Source: JAMOQA01 sp964420365
GTDB taxonomy: Bacteria; Acidobacteriota; Polarisedimenticolia; J045
Reading direction: 5' to 3'
NCBI GenBank assembly: GCA_964420365.1
Contig: CAYQTA010000074.1
Coordinates: 1-24,879 of the forward strand
DNA length: 24,879 nucleotides
In this document: piece after piece, positions 7,654-15,373 of the stretch
How positions within the stretch are numbered: the first letter of the stretch is position 1
Layout of the letters: each line of letters starts with the position of its first letter
Program-made: the position numbers and the translations under genes
Notes under the pieces: model-generated
Told to the model about the DNA's origin: nothing
Seen by the model: only the letters and a program-made list of their open reading frames with translations
The model's database searches: none

Positions 7654-8395
7654 TCTCGCGGTGGTTGCCCGGTGCGCCCTCCTGGAGGCGTCCCGTTCTC
7701 CGTGGACGTGGACGATCGTCCCGATCGCGGCCGCCTTCGCGTGGCTGCTGTTCGGCCTGCGCGTCGACCCGGCAGCTCCCGCCACGGTGTGGACCGCGGT
7801 CGCGGGAGGCGCCGAGGCCGGGTCCAGCGTGATCGCCCTCTGGGCCCTCGCCGGGATCCTCTCCCGGGAAGTCTCCTCGGGGCGCGCGGACCTGCTGCTC
7901 TCGGCGGGGATCGCTCCCCGGCGACTCGCGTGGGGGCTGGGGCTCACGTGGGCCTCGTTCGTCGTGCTCGGCACGTGGGCCTGCGGCGCGATCCTGGTGC
8001 TCGCCCTCGCGCGGGGGACGGCGGTTCCCGGGTCGGTCCTGCTGGCCGTCGCCCTCGCTCCCGCGGATGCCCTCGTCGTCTTCTGCCTCGGAACGCTGCT
8101 CGGGGCGCTGCTCCCCCGGCGCGTGAACGTGCTCGCGGTGGTCGTTCTTCTTCTGGCGCCGTCGCTCCTCGACCGGGCGGCCGCCGCGTGCGACATGAGC
8201 ATCCGGCCGGGTCGTTTCCTGGAGAAGCTCGTCTCACCGGCCGGCCATCTCCATGCGGCCCCGGTCGCGGAGGGCATCATCTACTACGACACGGCCACCG
8301 CCGACCTCCTGCTCGCCCTGGTGATCGCCACGACGGCCCTCTCCGCCGCCGCCTTCCTCTTCGGGAAGGGGCGCTCGAGGGAACGACTCCGCTGA
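7646..8395 (+). CDS. ABC transporter permease (ABC-2-like integral membrane protein)
   Basis: The 249-residue protein starts at ATG 7646 inside the end of the ATPase gene, so the two are translationally coupled. About six membrane segments are visible, near residues 18-36, 50-70, 95-120, 122-145, 155-175 and 220-240. A conserved-looking SREVSSGRADLLLSAGI loop around residue 75 resembles the cytoplasmic coupling loop of ABC-2 permeases (REx-x-G-T/R motif), where the ATPase docks. The protein lacks any large extracellular domain. It is the membrane half of a minimal exporter whose cargo cannot be inferred. The next gene begins 301 bp later and may be a separate transcription unit. Confidence 0.85.
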   Translation: MRDLAVVARCALLEASRSPWTWTIVPIAAAFAWLLFGLRVDPAAPATVWTAVAGGAEAGSSVIALWALAGILSREVSSGRADLLLSAGIAPRRLAWGLGLTWASFVVLGTWACGAILVLALARGTAVPGSVLLAVALAPADALVVFCLGTLLGALLPRRVNVLAVVVLLLAPSLLDRAAAACDMSIRPGRFLEKLVSPAGHLHAAPVAEGIIYYDTATADLLLALVIATTALSAAAFLFGKGRSRERLR

Positions 8396-8696
8396 GCTTC
8401 CCGCGGCGCCGGCCGCCTCCTGCCGGCCTGCCCCTCGGAATGGGAGACCCCGAGGCCGCGCCGTCACCGGCATCGCGCGTGCCGTCGCGGCGCCCGCTGT
8501 CCGACCACCCTGCGCGATCCTCGGGGGCCAGGCGGCGGTCGACTGCGACTGCATTCCTTACGGAGAATGTCACTACGACAGGACGCTGGATCCCGAGATC
8601 CAGGGCTGACGACCGTCCCGGCGCCCGTCTCTCCGGCACGGAGGGGCGGGCGCCGGGGTGGCGGTTCCGGGTTCGCCGGGGAAGGAGGGTCGACGG
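8396..8696. other. intergenic region between ABC permease and first secreted paralogue
   Basis: No credible coding frame is visible in these 301 bp. A GCCGGC ... GCCGGC pair at 8408-8427 can form a 6-bp stem shortly after the permease stop. A patch of lower GC around 8545-8580 is where a promoter for the next operon might lie, but no clear -35/-10 pair was found. The AAGGAGG at 8682-8688 is the ribosome site of the next gene. Confidence 0.5.
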
Positions 8697-10001
8697 ATGG
8701 TGCGGAGGACGCTGCTGACGCTGCCGCGGAAGGCCGGAGGGGCCGTGTTCGCCGGGTGGGCCCGGCGGTGGCCGATCGCCCTGGTGCTCGCCTGCGTTGC
8801 CGGCGCGATGCCGGCGCCGTGGGCGGATCCGGGATCCAGGACCCTCGCCGTCGAGGTCGACGTCGGCGGGCACCTGCCGGCCCCCGCGTCGGTCGCGGTC
8901 ATCCGGCCCTCGGCGGATCCGCGGGAGGCGGCCGTCCTCGCGGAGACGGCGCTGGACGACGCCGGCCGGGCGCGGCTCGAGTTCCCTCGGCGGGACGGGC
9001 TCCTCCTGGCGTGCCGCCTCGGCCGGGAGCTGCTCGTGGCCCCGGTTCCCGCCGGGGAGACGCTGCGGCTCGACCTCCGCGACCGCCGCATGCGCCTGCG
9101 CGTGGTCGACGACGGGACGGGCGAGCCGCTGCCGGGAGCGCTGGCCACGTGCGTCCGTCCCGACGGCCGCCCCGCGCCGCTGCGGGTGTTCTGGCTGGAA
9201 GGCGGCGGGTTCTCGCGGGGCACCCTCGAGGCGATCCCCGGCACGGAGGCGATCCCGTTCGAGCCCGGCATGATCGCGGTCGCCGGAGGGGACGGCCTGC
9301 TGGACGCCTTCCTGCCGGCGGCGTGCCCGCGCGTGCGCGTGTCCGTGCCGAGGGGGGGTGGAGACCGGGCCTTCCGGGAGACCGTCGTCGATGCGCGCCC
9401 GGGAGATGCCGGGGTGGTCCGGCTGGCGCGGGCGGGGGGCGTGACGCTGGTCCCGGTGGCCGTGCCCTCCTCCGCGCGCACCATGACGATCGCGATCTTT
9501 CCCTGGCCGCCCGGACCGGATGCCCTCGCGCGGCGCACCGTGCTGACCCGTGCGCTCCGGCGCACCCGGGTGACCCTGCCCGCCGGGGGACGGGCCGCGC
9601 TCCTGGTCGGCGTCCCCGGCTTCGCCCCGGTCCTGGTCGGTCCGTTCGAGGCGCGGGAGGACTGGCCCGAGGTGGAGATCCGGCCGCTCGCGGGCGCCGC
9701 GGTCCGCTGGGAGCATGCTCCGCCCGGGGCGGTCGCCTCGGGCCGCCTGCTCGACGAGCGGGGCCGGGACTGGTGGCCCCTGCTCGAGAAGGCGACGTCG
9801 CCGGGCGGCGCCCTGCGGGTCGGCCCCCTGCCGCCCGGCGCCTGGAAGTTCGATCTCGGCGAAGGCGCCTGCCGGGGGGAGGTCCACGTCCGGCCCGGGG
9901 CCCCCGGTGACGTGATCGTTCGGTGCCCCCCGGTGTCCCCTGCGGCCGGGCCCTCCCGCCGGGACCGCGCTTCCACCGCTTCCACGGAGGATCGACGATG
10001 A
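8697..10001 (+). CDS. exported beta-sandwich-rich protein, short paralogue of the next gene
   Basis: The 434-residue protein starts at ATG 8697, chosen because AAGGAGG lies 8 nt upstream; an upstream in-frame GTG at 8658 has no such site. Basic residues and a hydrophobic stretch at about 25-43 form a signal peptide, possibly cleaved after PAPWA. The rest is Pro/Gly/Arg-rich and predicted beta. One LRLRVVDDGTGEPLPGAL block near residue 136 is the hallmark of transthyretin-like or carboxypeptidase-regulatory domains. The C-terminus (LVGPFEAREDWPE, GRDWWP, VGPLPPGAWKF, GACRGEV, final IVRC) matches the end of the following protein in the same order. Its stop overlaps the next start in ATGA. The function is unknown: a secreted or envelope structural, adhesive or binding protein would fit. 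Confidence 0.82.
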   Translation: MVRRTLLTLPRKAGGAVFAGWARRWPIALVLACVAGAMPAPWADPGSRTLAVEVDVGGHLPAPASVAVIRPSADPREAAVLAETALDDAGRARLEFPRRDGLLLACRLGRELLVAPVPAGETLRLDLRDRRMRLRVVDDGTGEPLPGALATCVRPDGRPAPLRVFWLEGGGFSRGTLEAIPGTEAIPFEPGMIAVAGGDGLLDAFLPAACPRVRVSVPRGGGDRAFRETVVDARPGDAGVVRLARAGGVTLVPVAVPSSARTMTIAIFPWPPGPDALARRTVLTRALRRTRVTLPAGGRAALLVGVPGFAPVLVGPFEAREDWPEVEIRPLAGAAVRWEHAPPGAVASGRLLDERGRDWWPLLEKATSPGGALRVGPLPPGAWKFDLGEGACRGEVHVRPGAPGDVIVRCPPVSPAAGPSRRDRASTASTEDRR

Positions 10002-12310
10002 ACCGCCCGGCCGGGATTTCCATGTCGTTTCCGTCGTTGCCGGTCCTGCTCGCCCTGCTCGTCTCCGTGCCCGTCGCTCCGGCCGCCCGCGCGGGCGAGG
10101 CCGTCGGCCTGGCCGTGCGCGTCACGGAGCCGGGCGGGAAGCCGGTCGAGGGGGCGCGCGTCCACCTCTTCGCGGCGGAGGGGCCCGCCTTCGCGACGTC
10201 GGCCACCGGCTCGGACGGGATCGCGCACTTCCCCCGGTTGGCGCGGCGCCCGGAGTGCGTGCTGGTGACGGCGCGGCACCGCACCCCCGTCGTGCTGGAG
10301 GCGGCGGAATCCGCGCGGGAGATGCGGGCGACCCTGCCGGAGGCGAGGCGGCTCCGGCTGCGCATCGTGGACGGCGCCACCGGGCGCCCCGTGCCCGGGG
10401 CGGACCTCGTGCTGTTTCCCGACTACGAGGCCTGCCGGGACCAGGCCTGGATCGGGATCACCGCGTCGCGGCGCGTTCACGTGGAACTCGACCGGGAGCG
10501 GGAGGACGGGACCGTCGAGGTGCGGGACGCGCCGGCCGGCCAGGCCAGCGCCCTCGTGGTCTCGCCGGGGCACGGTCTCGCGCTCGTGCGGCTGGGCCCG
10601 GGGGACCCCGTCGAGGTCGAGCTCGACGGTTCGGCCTGCCGTTCCGTCCGGGTCGTCGAGGAAGGGACGGATCGGCCCGTCGAAGGGGTGCGGATCGTCC
10701 CCGGGCGGATGCTGGCGATCCTCGGGCACGCCGGCGCGGACCTGCCCGCGGCCCGCGGGATGCTGGCCGCGTTCGGGGCCCTCGGGACGACGGGCGAGGA
10801 CGGCCGGGTCGTCGTCTGCCCCCCGCCCGGCGCCCCGGCCCGGTTCGGCGCGATCGCGGAGGGACGCCTCCCGTTCCTGTTCGACTTCCCGACCGGGGAC
10901 CGGTCCGAGGTGCTCGTCCGCCTTCCCGCGACGGCGACGCTCGAGGCGAGGGTGTTCGACGAGGTGACGGGGACCCCGCTGCCCGGGATCCACGTCGTCC
11001 TCGAGGGGCCCGGTTTCGAGGATCGCGGTATCACGGGGGGGGACGGCGCGCTCGTCCGGGAGGGGATCCCGGCGCGGCGGCCGGTCCGCGTGCGGGTGGT
11101 CACCCCGGACGGGGCCGAGGAGCTGGCCGCGCTGGACGTGCCCGGCCTCGGCCCCGGCGCCCGCGAGACGGTGCGGCTCTACGTCGCCCCCTCCCTCCGG
11201 CTGGTCGTCGAGGAGGCCGGGGGCCGACCGCTGCCCGCGACGCCCGTCCTGCTCCTCCGGCCCGGCCGCGACGGCGAAGCCTCCTCGATCCTGGCCGAGG
11301 ACGCGACCGGCGCCGACGGGGCCGTGACCTTCTACCTCCCCGGGGCGCCGCCGGCCGACACGCTGGTGGTCGTGCGCCGGGACGCGTGCCTCGTCGTGCG
11401 CGAGCTGCCGCCTCCCGCCGACGAGGACGATGCCCTCGCTCCCCGGCCGGTCGTCTTGGGGGGGCGCGAGGTGTCCCTGCGGGTCCTGGCGGAGGGCACG
11501 GAGGACCCCGTGCGTGGCGCCGTCGTCCGGTGCCTCGTGGCGGGCGGGCAACCCTCCCCCGCGCGGCTCGACCTCCGGCGCGGGACCGGGCCCCTGCAGC
11601 TCGGGACCGACGCCGTGCGGTACGTGCCCGGTGATCCGGGCCTGCTCGCCCTCGCCGGGGCCGGCGGCCGGATCGAGTTCCGCCTCCCGGCGTCCTGCGA
11701 CGGGCTCCTGGTCGAGGGGCCGGTCGACGAGCGCGCCCGGTACGGCAGGGCCTCGCTCACCGCCGACGAGCTCGAGGACGGAGAAGGGACGACGCTGGAC
11801 GTGCTGCTCCCCCGGCAGGCGGGCGTCACCGTCCGCCCATCGTTCGCCGGGCCGGCGCCCGCGCGCGTCGCCTTCCTCGTGCGGCCGCTCGATGGAAGCG
11901 CCGGGGGCCGGGTCTTCGGCGGCCCGCCGGTGCCCCGCGACATCCCGCTCCCGGGGGACGGTCCGTGGGTGATCGTCGTCCGGGCCGACGGGTACGCGCC
12001 CGCGGTTCTCGGTCCGCTCGCCGGGGAGGAATCCTGGCCGGAGCTCGACGCCACCCTCGAGTACGGCGGGTTCGTGCGCGTCGAGCTGCCCCCGGGCGCG
12101 GCGGGAGACCGCGCGACGCTCGTGGACGAGGCCGGCATCGACTGGTGGGAGTTCGCGGGGCACGCCGTCCGCGACGAGGACGGGACCGCGGTCCTCGACC
12201 TCGGCCCGCTGCCGGTCGGGCGCTGGCGGCTCGAGGTGGACGGCGGCCGGTGCGCGGCGGAGGTCCGCATCCGGGCCACCGGGGAGCAGGCCGAGGCCCG
12301 CTGCGAGTGA
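9998..12310 (+). CDS. large exported protein with repeated transthyretin/carboxypeptidase-regulatory-like domains
   Basis: The 770-residue protein starts at ATG 9998, overlapping the previous stop by 4 bp, with GGAGG about 8 nt upstream. A clear signal peptide covers residues 1-32 (ending AARAG). Domain-like repeats each open with a pattern such as LAVRVTEPGGKPVEGARVHLF, LRIVDGATGRPVPGADLVLF, RVVEEGTDRPVEGVRIV, ARVFDEVTGTPLPGIHVVL and RVLAEGTEDPVRGAVVRCL. Thus at least five beta-sandwich modules are arranged in series, as in Cna-B/CarboxypepD_reg proteins. The last ~385 residues correspond to the entire preceding protein, with shared SWPE, DWW, LGPLPVGRW and terminal ARC motifs. No sorting signal or membrane anchor is seen, so it is probably periplasmic or released. 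A stalk-like or ligand-binding role is inference. Confidence 0.88.
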   Translation: MNRPAGISMSFPSLPVLLALLVSVPVAPAARAGEAVGLAVRVTEPGGKPVEGARVHLFAAEGPAFATSATGSDGIAHFPRLARRPECVLVTARHRTPVVLEAAESAREMRATLPEARRLRLRIVDGATGRPVPGADLVLFPDYEACRDQAWIGITASRRVHVELDREREDGTVEVRDAPAGQASALVVSPGHGLALVRLGPGDPVEVELDGSACRSVRVVEEGTDRPVEGVRIVPGRMLAILGHAGADLPAARGMLAAFGALGTTGEDGRVVVCPPPGAPARFGAIAEGRLPFLFDFPTGDRSEVLVRLPATATLEARVFDEVTGTPLPGIHVVLEGPGFEDRGITGGDGALVREGIPARRPVRVRVVTPDGAEELAALDVPGLGPGARETVRLYVAPSLRLVVEEAGGRPLPATPVLLLRPGRDGEASSILAEDATGADGAVTFYLPGAPPADTLVVVRRDACLVVRELPPPADEDDALAPRPVVLGGREVSLRVLAEGTEDPVRGAVVRCLVAGGQPSPARLDLRRGTGPLQLGTDAVRYVPGDPGLLALAGAGGRIEFRLPASCDGLLVEGPVDERARYGRASLTADELEDGEGTTLDVLLPRQAGVTVRPSFAGPAPARVAFLVRPLDGSAGGRVFGGPPVPRDIPLPGDGPWVIVVRADGYAPAVLGPLAGEESWPELDATLEYGGFVRVELPPGAAGDRATLVDEAGIDWWEFAGHAVRDEDGTAVLDLGPLPVGRWRLEVDGGRCAAEVRIRATGEQAEARCE

Positions 12311-12516
12311 CGCCTCGCACGGCTTCCCCGCGGGATCGGTTCCCGGGATGGGAGGAGACGCGGCGGGGAACCCGCGCGGCCGTCCCGTTGCGCGGTGCCG
12401 GGCGCCGTGCGCGGGGGCGGATCGGGGCGGCCGGCGGGCCGGGCCCGGCGTAGCGTCCGCCGTGTCCGCCCGGACCGCCCGCCCCCCGCGGCCGCCGGGC
12501 GGCGGGGAGACGACCG

Positions 12517-13479
12517 ATGGCGCGGAGGACGAGGACGAGGACCGGGACGAGGACGAGCGCCGGGCCCCGCCGGGACGTGGACGCACGAGGGGAAGGCGCG
12601 GGGGGCGCCGCCACCCGCCTGCGCCTCGTCGACGGCGGGCTCGGCCGGCGGGACGAGGCGCGGGATCCGGCGCCGCTCCCGGGGGAGGCCCCGTGCCCGT
12701 GCGGGTCCGGCCGGTCGTGGGACCGGTGCTGCCGGCCCCGCGTGAAGCGGGACATCCCGGTGATCCGGGACTGGGCCCGCAGCTGGCTGCGGCTCGGGGA
12801 CCGGGTGCTCCGGTTCGCGTTCGACCTGCTGGAGGACCCGCCCGAGGCGCATGCCATCCGGGACCTCGCCGGCGGCGATCCCGGCGCCCGCGTCAACGTG
12901 CTGTTCGAGAACCTCACCTGGAAGCAGGTCTCGGCCTGGATCACGTCGTGGAGCCTCTTCTGGTGGATTCCCGGGCCCACGGACCCGCTGCGCGCCGACT
13001 GCGGCTGGGGGGAGCCCACGCTGGCGGACGAGTGGTTCGCGCGGGGGCGCCGGCTCTCGCGCCGGGAGCGGGCGTACCTCGACGCGGCGCTGGGGAGCGC
13101 GTACTCGTTCCTCGAGGTGGAGCGTCGCGCCCCGGGAGCCGTCTTCTTCCGCGACCTGCTGCTCGAGAAACGCTACCTGGTGGTCGATCCCGCGCTCGCG
13201 CGGGACGTGCAGGAGGGCTGGATCGTGCACGGGGCGGTGGCCCGGATGCCGTTCGGGGACGCGCTGCTCGGCGCCGGGGCGTTCCTGCTCCGCACCGGGG
13301 ACGCGGGCGCGGTGAAGGCCTTCCGACGCCGGCTCCTTCGCCGGAACCGGTCCCTGGACCCGGCCTTCCTGCGGGGCGAGTGGCGTCGGCTCGCGGAGCT
13401 CTACGTCGGGTGCCTGGCCGGCGGGTGGGAGACGAGGGCCAGGGTCGTGCGGGGCGGGCGTTCCGACGCCGGGCGCTAG
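12517..13479 (+). CDS. SEC-C motif protein with uncharacterised helical C-terminal region
   Basis: The 320-residue protein starts at ATG 12517 with GGGGAG 7 nt upstream. The first ~55 residues are low-complexity Arg/Thr-rich and probably disordered. A SEC-C zinc-binding motif follows at residues 59-72 (PCPCGSGRSWDRCC; ligands C60, C62, C71, C72), the motif found at the SecA C-terminus and as an isolated module in many cytoplasmic proteins. Residues 80-310 are a mainly helical region with many Trp and Arg (KQVSAWITSWSLFWW) that I do not recognise. There is no signal peptide. It is preceded by a 206-bp gap and is convergent with the DUF3307 gene. SEC-C modules mediate protein or ribosome contacts, but the specific job here is unknown. 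Confidence 0.85.
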   Translation: MARRTRTRTGTRTSAGPRRDVDARGEGAGGAATRLRLVDGGLGRRDEARDPAPLPGEAPCPCGSGRSWDRCCRPRVKRDIPVIRDWARSWLRLGDRVLRFAFDLLEDPPEAHAIRDLAGGDPGARVNVLFENLTWKQVSAWITSWSLFWWIPGPTDPLRADCGWGEPTLADEWFARGRRLSRRERAYLDAALGSAYSFLEVERRAPGAVFFRDLLLEKRYLVVDPALARDVQEGWIVHGAVARMPFGDALLGAGAFLLRTGDAGAVKAFRRRLLRRNRSLDPAFLRGEWRRLAELYVGCLAGGWETRARVVRGGRSDAGR

Positions 13480-13499
13480 CCGGGAGGGGTCGTCCCCGG
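13480..13499. terminator. candidate bidirectional terminator between convergent genes
   Basis: The 25-bp gap between the SEC-C and DUF3307 stops contains CCGGG ... CCCGG, with an alternative GGGG-TCGT-CCCC stem. Its position between two converging genes fits a shared terminator, but the stem is short and lacks T runs. Confidence 0.35.
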
Positions 13500-13504
13500 C
13501 GGGA

Positions 13505-14272
13505 TCAGCCGACCAGCAGCGCCGCGGCGATGACGAACGCGAGCCCGACGACAAGCTCCACCCGCAGGCACCGGGCGAAGGCCGGGTCCGCCGCCGCCCG
13601 CCGCCACGCGAGGAGGCGCCCGGCCAGCGCGAGGGCGATCACCAGCGGCCAGGCGTGCAGGAAGCCGGCGACGAAGGCGGCGGCGCGCAGGGCCGTCGCC
13701 GTCCACCGGGCGCCCCGGGGCCAGTGGGGGTCCCGCGCCGGGTCCGCCTTCCGGGCGCGGCCCGCGAGGCCGAGGGCGCGCCGCACCTGGAACGCGAGCG
13801 CGCCCGCCCCCCAGGTGACCGCGAGCAGCCCGAGAACGAGCCCGAGCCCCCTGAGGACCGCGGGCGACCAGGGGAGGGGACCCGCTCCGGCCGCCCGCGC
13901 GAGCCAGCGGGCGGCGATCACCAGGGTCGTCACGTGCAGCGCCTGGTCGAGGAGATGCCCCGCGATCGGCGTCCCGCGCTCCCGCCAGTGCCGCAGCTCG
14001 AGCGCGATCTTCCCGGCGTCGATCCCCAGGTGCGCCGCCCCGATCAGCGCACCGGCGGCGAGCGCCGCCCGCGGCGGCACGAACGGCACGAGCGCGACCG
14101 CCGCGCAGCCCGCGGTCACCAGCCCGTGGAGGAGCAGCGCTCCGCTCGCGAGGCCCCTCCGCTTCGCGTCCGCGAACCGGTCGGTCTGCAGCACGAAGTC
14201 CGACAGCAGGTGCGCGACGAGCAGGGCGGCGAGCAGCCCCCCGAACGGTCCCGACGACACGAGGAGACCCAC
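13505..14272 (-). CDS. DUF3307-family integral membrane protein
   Basis: The 255-residue protein starts at GTG 14272 with GGGAGG about 11 nt upstream, 15 bp after the MscS stop. The N-terminal block LLVAHLLSDFVLQTDRFADAKRRG followed by LLLHGLVTAGCAA is the DUF3307 signature, with the conserved Asp, Gln and His-Gly in the first two helices. A GAAHLGIDAGKI segment and a LDQALH motif (residues ~95-135) also fit the family. Six or seven membrane segments are predicted. The function of the family is unknown; members often sit alone or beside regulatory genes. Here it closes a three-gene minus operon with an MscS channel and a secreted glycosidase. Confidence 0.85.
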   Translation of the reverse strand: MGLLVSSGPFGGLLAALLVAHLLSDFVLQTDRFADAKRRGLASGALLLHGLVTAGCAAVALVPFVPPRAALAAGALIGAAHLGIDAGKIALELRHWRERGTPIAGHLLDQALHVTTLVIAARWLARAAGAGPLPWSPAVLRGLGLVLGLLAVTWGAGALAFQVRRALGLAGRARKADPARDPHWPRGARWTATALRAAAFVAGFLHAWPLVIALALAGRLLAWRRAAADPAFARCLRVELVVGLAFVIAAALLVG

Positions 14273-14287
14273 GCCCGCCGTCCTCCC

Positions 14288-15361
14288 TCAGGCGGAACCG
14301 GAACCGTCCCCGCGCCGCTCGGCGAGGGCGGCCTCGATCCGCTCGAGCCGCTCCTCGAGGGTGGCGACCCGGGCATCCAGCCGGTCCCGCTCGTCCCCCC
14401 TCGGGGCCTTCTTCGCCTGGTCGCGGAGCTCCTCGATCCGCGCGGCCACCCGGCCCCGCAGCTCCTCGAGCCGCTCGAGGCTCGCCGCCTCGTCGGCCTT
14501 GTCGAAGACGAGCTCCTCGGGGAAGTCGTCGTCGGTCCCGGGTGCCGGCGGCGGGGCCGCGCGCGGGACGAACCTCCGTTCCGGCGGGTAGACCCGCTGG
14601 TTCATGAAGGACGGGGAGACGATCTCGATCCCGGCGCCGTGGAGCGCGTCGAGCATCTCGCGGCGCAGGACAGACCGGGCGGTGAAGAGCCGCCGCGGAT
14701 CGCGCAGCAGCCCGGCGGCGGTGTACGTGACCGAGAAGTCCCCGAGCTCGGCCACCTGGACGAACGGGCTCTCGAGGCCGGCCGCCTCGGCGGCGGCGAG
14801 CAGGGCCCGCTCGACCTCCGCGTGGGGCACGTCGTAGCCCAGGGAGACGTCCGCCCGGACGATCGTCCCGGACTCGCGAACCACCGTGTAGGGGTGCGTC
14901 GCCAGGTAGAGGTTGGGCAGGTTGACCAGGTCCCGGTCGCGCGTCTGGAGCTGCACGTGGAACAGGCCCCGCTCGGCGACCCTCCCGAAGTGACCGTTCA
15001 CCTCGAGGAAGTCTCCCGCCCGGAACGCCCGCTCCCCGCGGAGCATCAGGCCGGCGACCGCGTTCCCGACGAACGTCGTCGAGCCGAGGGTGACCGCGAT
15101 GCTGAGCAGGATGCCGAGCAGGCCGAGGAGCTGGGCGCGCAGCTCGCTGGGAAGCGGCGCGGCGACCAGCACGGCGACCAGGGCGGCGAGGCCGGCCCCG
15201 AGCATCAGCAGTTGCCGCCGCAGGAGCGGGGTCCGCCCCGCGGCCGCCCGCCGGTCGAGCCACCACCCGAGCAGGTAGAGGGCGATGGCCGTGACGGCGA
15301 CCGTGATCCCGAACGGGACCAGCTCCCGGGCGCCCCGGAGGAGCTCCTCGAGCAGGGTCAT
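14288..15361 (-). CDS. MscS-family small-conductance mechanosensitive channel with coiled-coil tail
   Basis: The 357-residue protein starts at ATG 15361. Helices lie at about residues 12-33, 48-68 and 73-105. The last is the pore-lining helix leading into GNAVAGLMLRGERAFRAGDFLEVNG, followed by the MscS beta domain (GRVAERGLFHVQLQTRDRD, VNLPN) and the alpha/beta C-terminal domain ending near VSPSFMNQRVYPP. The channel releases solutes on hypo-osmotic shock through the inner membrane. The unusual part is a ~95-residue extension: Pro/Asp-rich linker, then heptad-like Glu/Leu/Arg helices (LERLEELRGRV, LEERLERIEAAL), probably a cytoplasmic coiled coil. The upstream gene ends 12 bp before the start, so it is the middle gene of the operon. 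Confidence 0.93.
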   Translation of the reverse strand: MTLLEELLRGARELVPFGITVAVTAIALYLLGWWLDRRAAAGRTPLLRRQLLMLGAGLAALVAVLVAAPLPSELRAQLLGLLGILLSIAVTLGSTTFVGNAVAGLMLRGERAFRAGDFLEVNGHFGRVAERGLFHVQLQTRDRDLVNLPNLYLATHPYTVVRESGTIVRADVSLGYDVPHAEVERALLAAAEAAGLESPFVQVAELGDFSVTYTAAGLLRDPRRLFTARSVLRREMLDALHGAGIEIVSPSFMNQRVYPPERRFVPRAAPPPAPGTDDDFPEELVFDKADEAASLERLEELRGRVAARIEELRDQAKKAPRGDERDRLDARVATLEERLERIEAALAERRGDGSGSA

Positions 15362-15373
15362 CTCGTCAGCTCG

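Noticed and set aside
8573..12586. 1337-codon minus-strand open frame opposite the secreted paralogues
   Set aside because: Low-complexity composition, no start signal, and it opposes two coupled genes with signal peptides and shared domain motifs.
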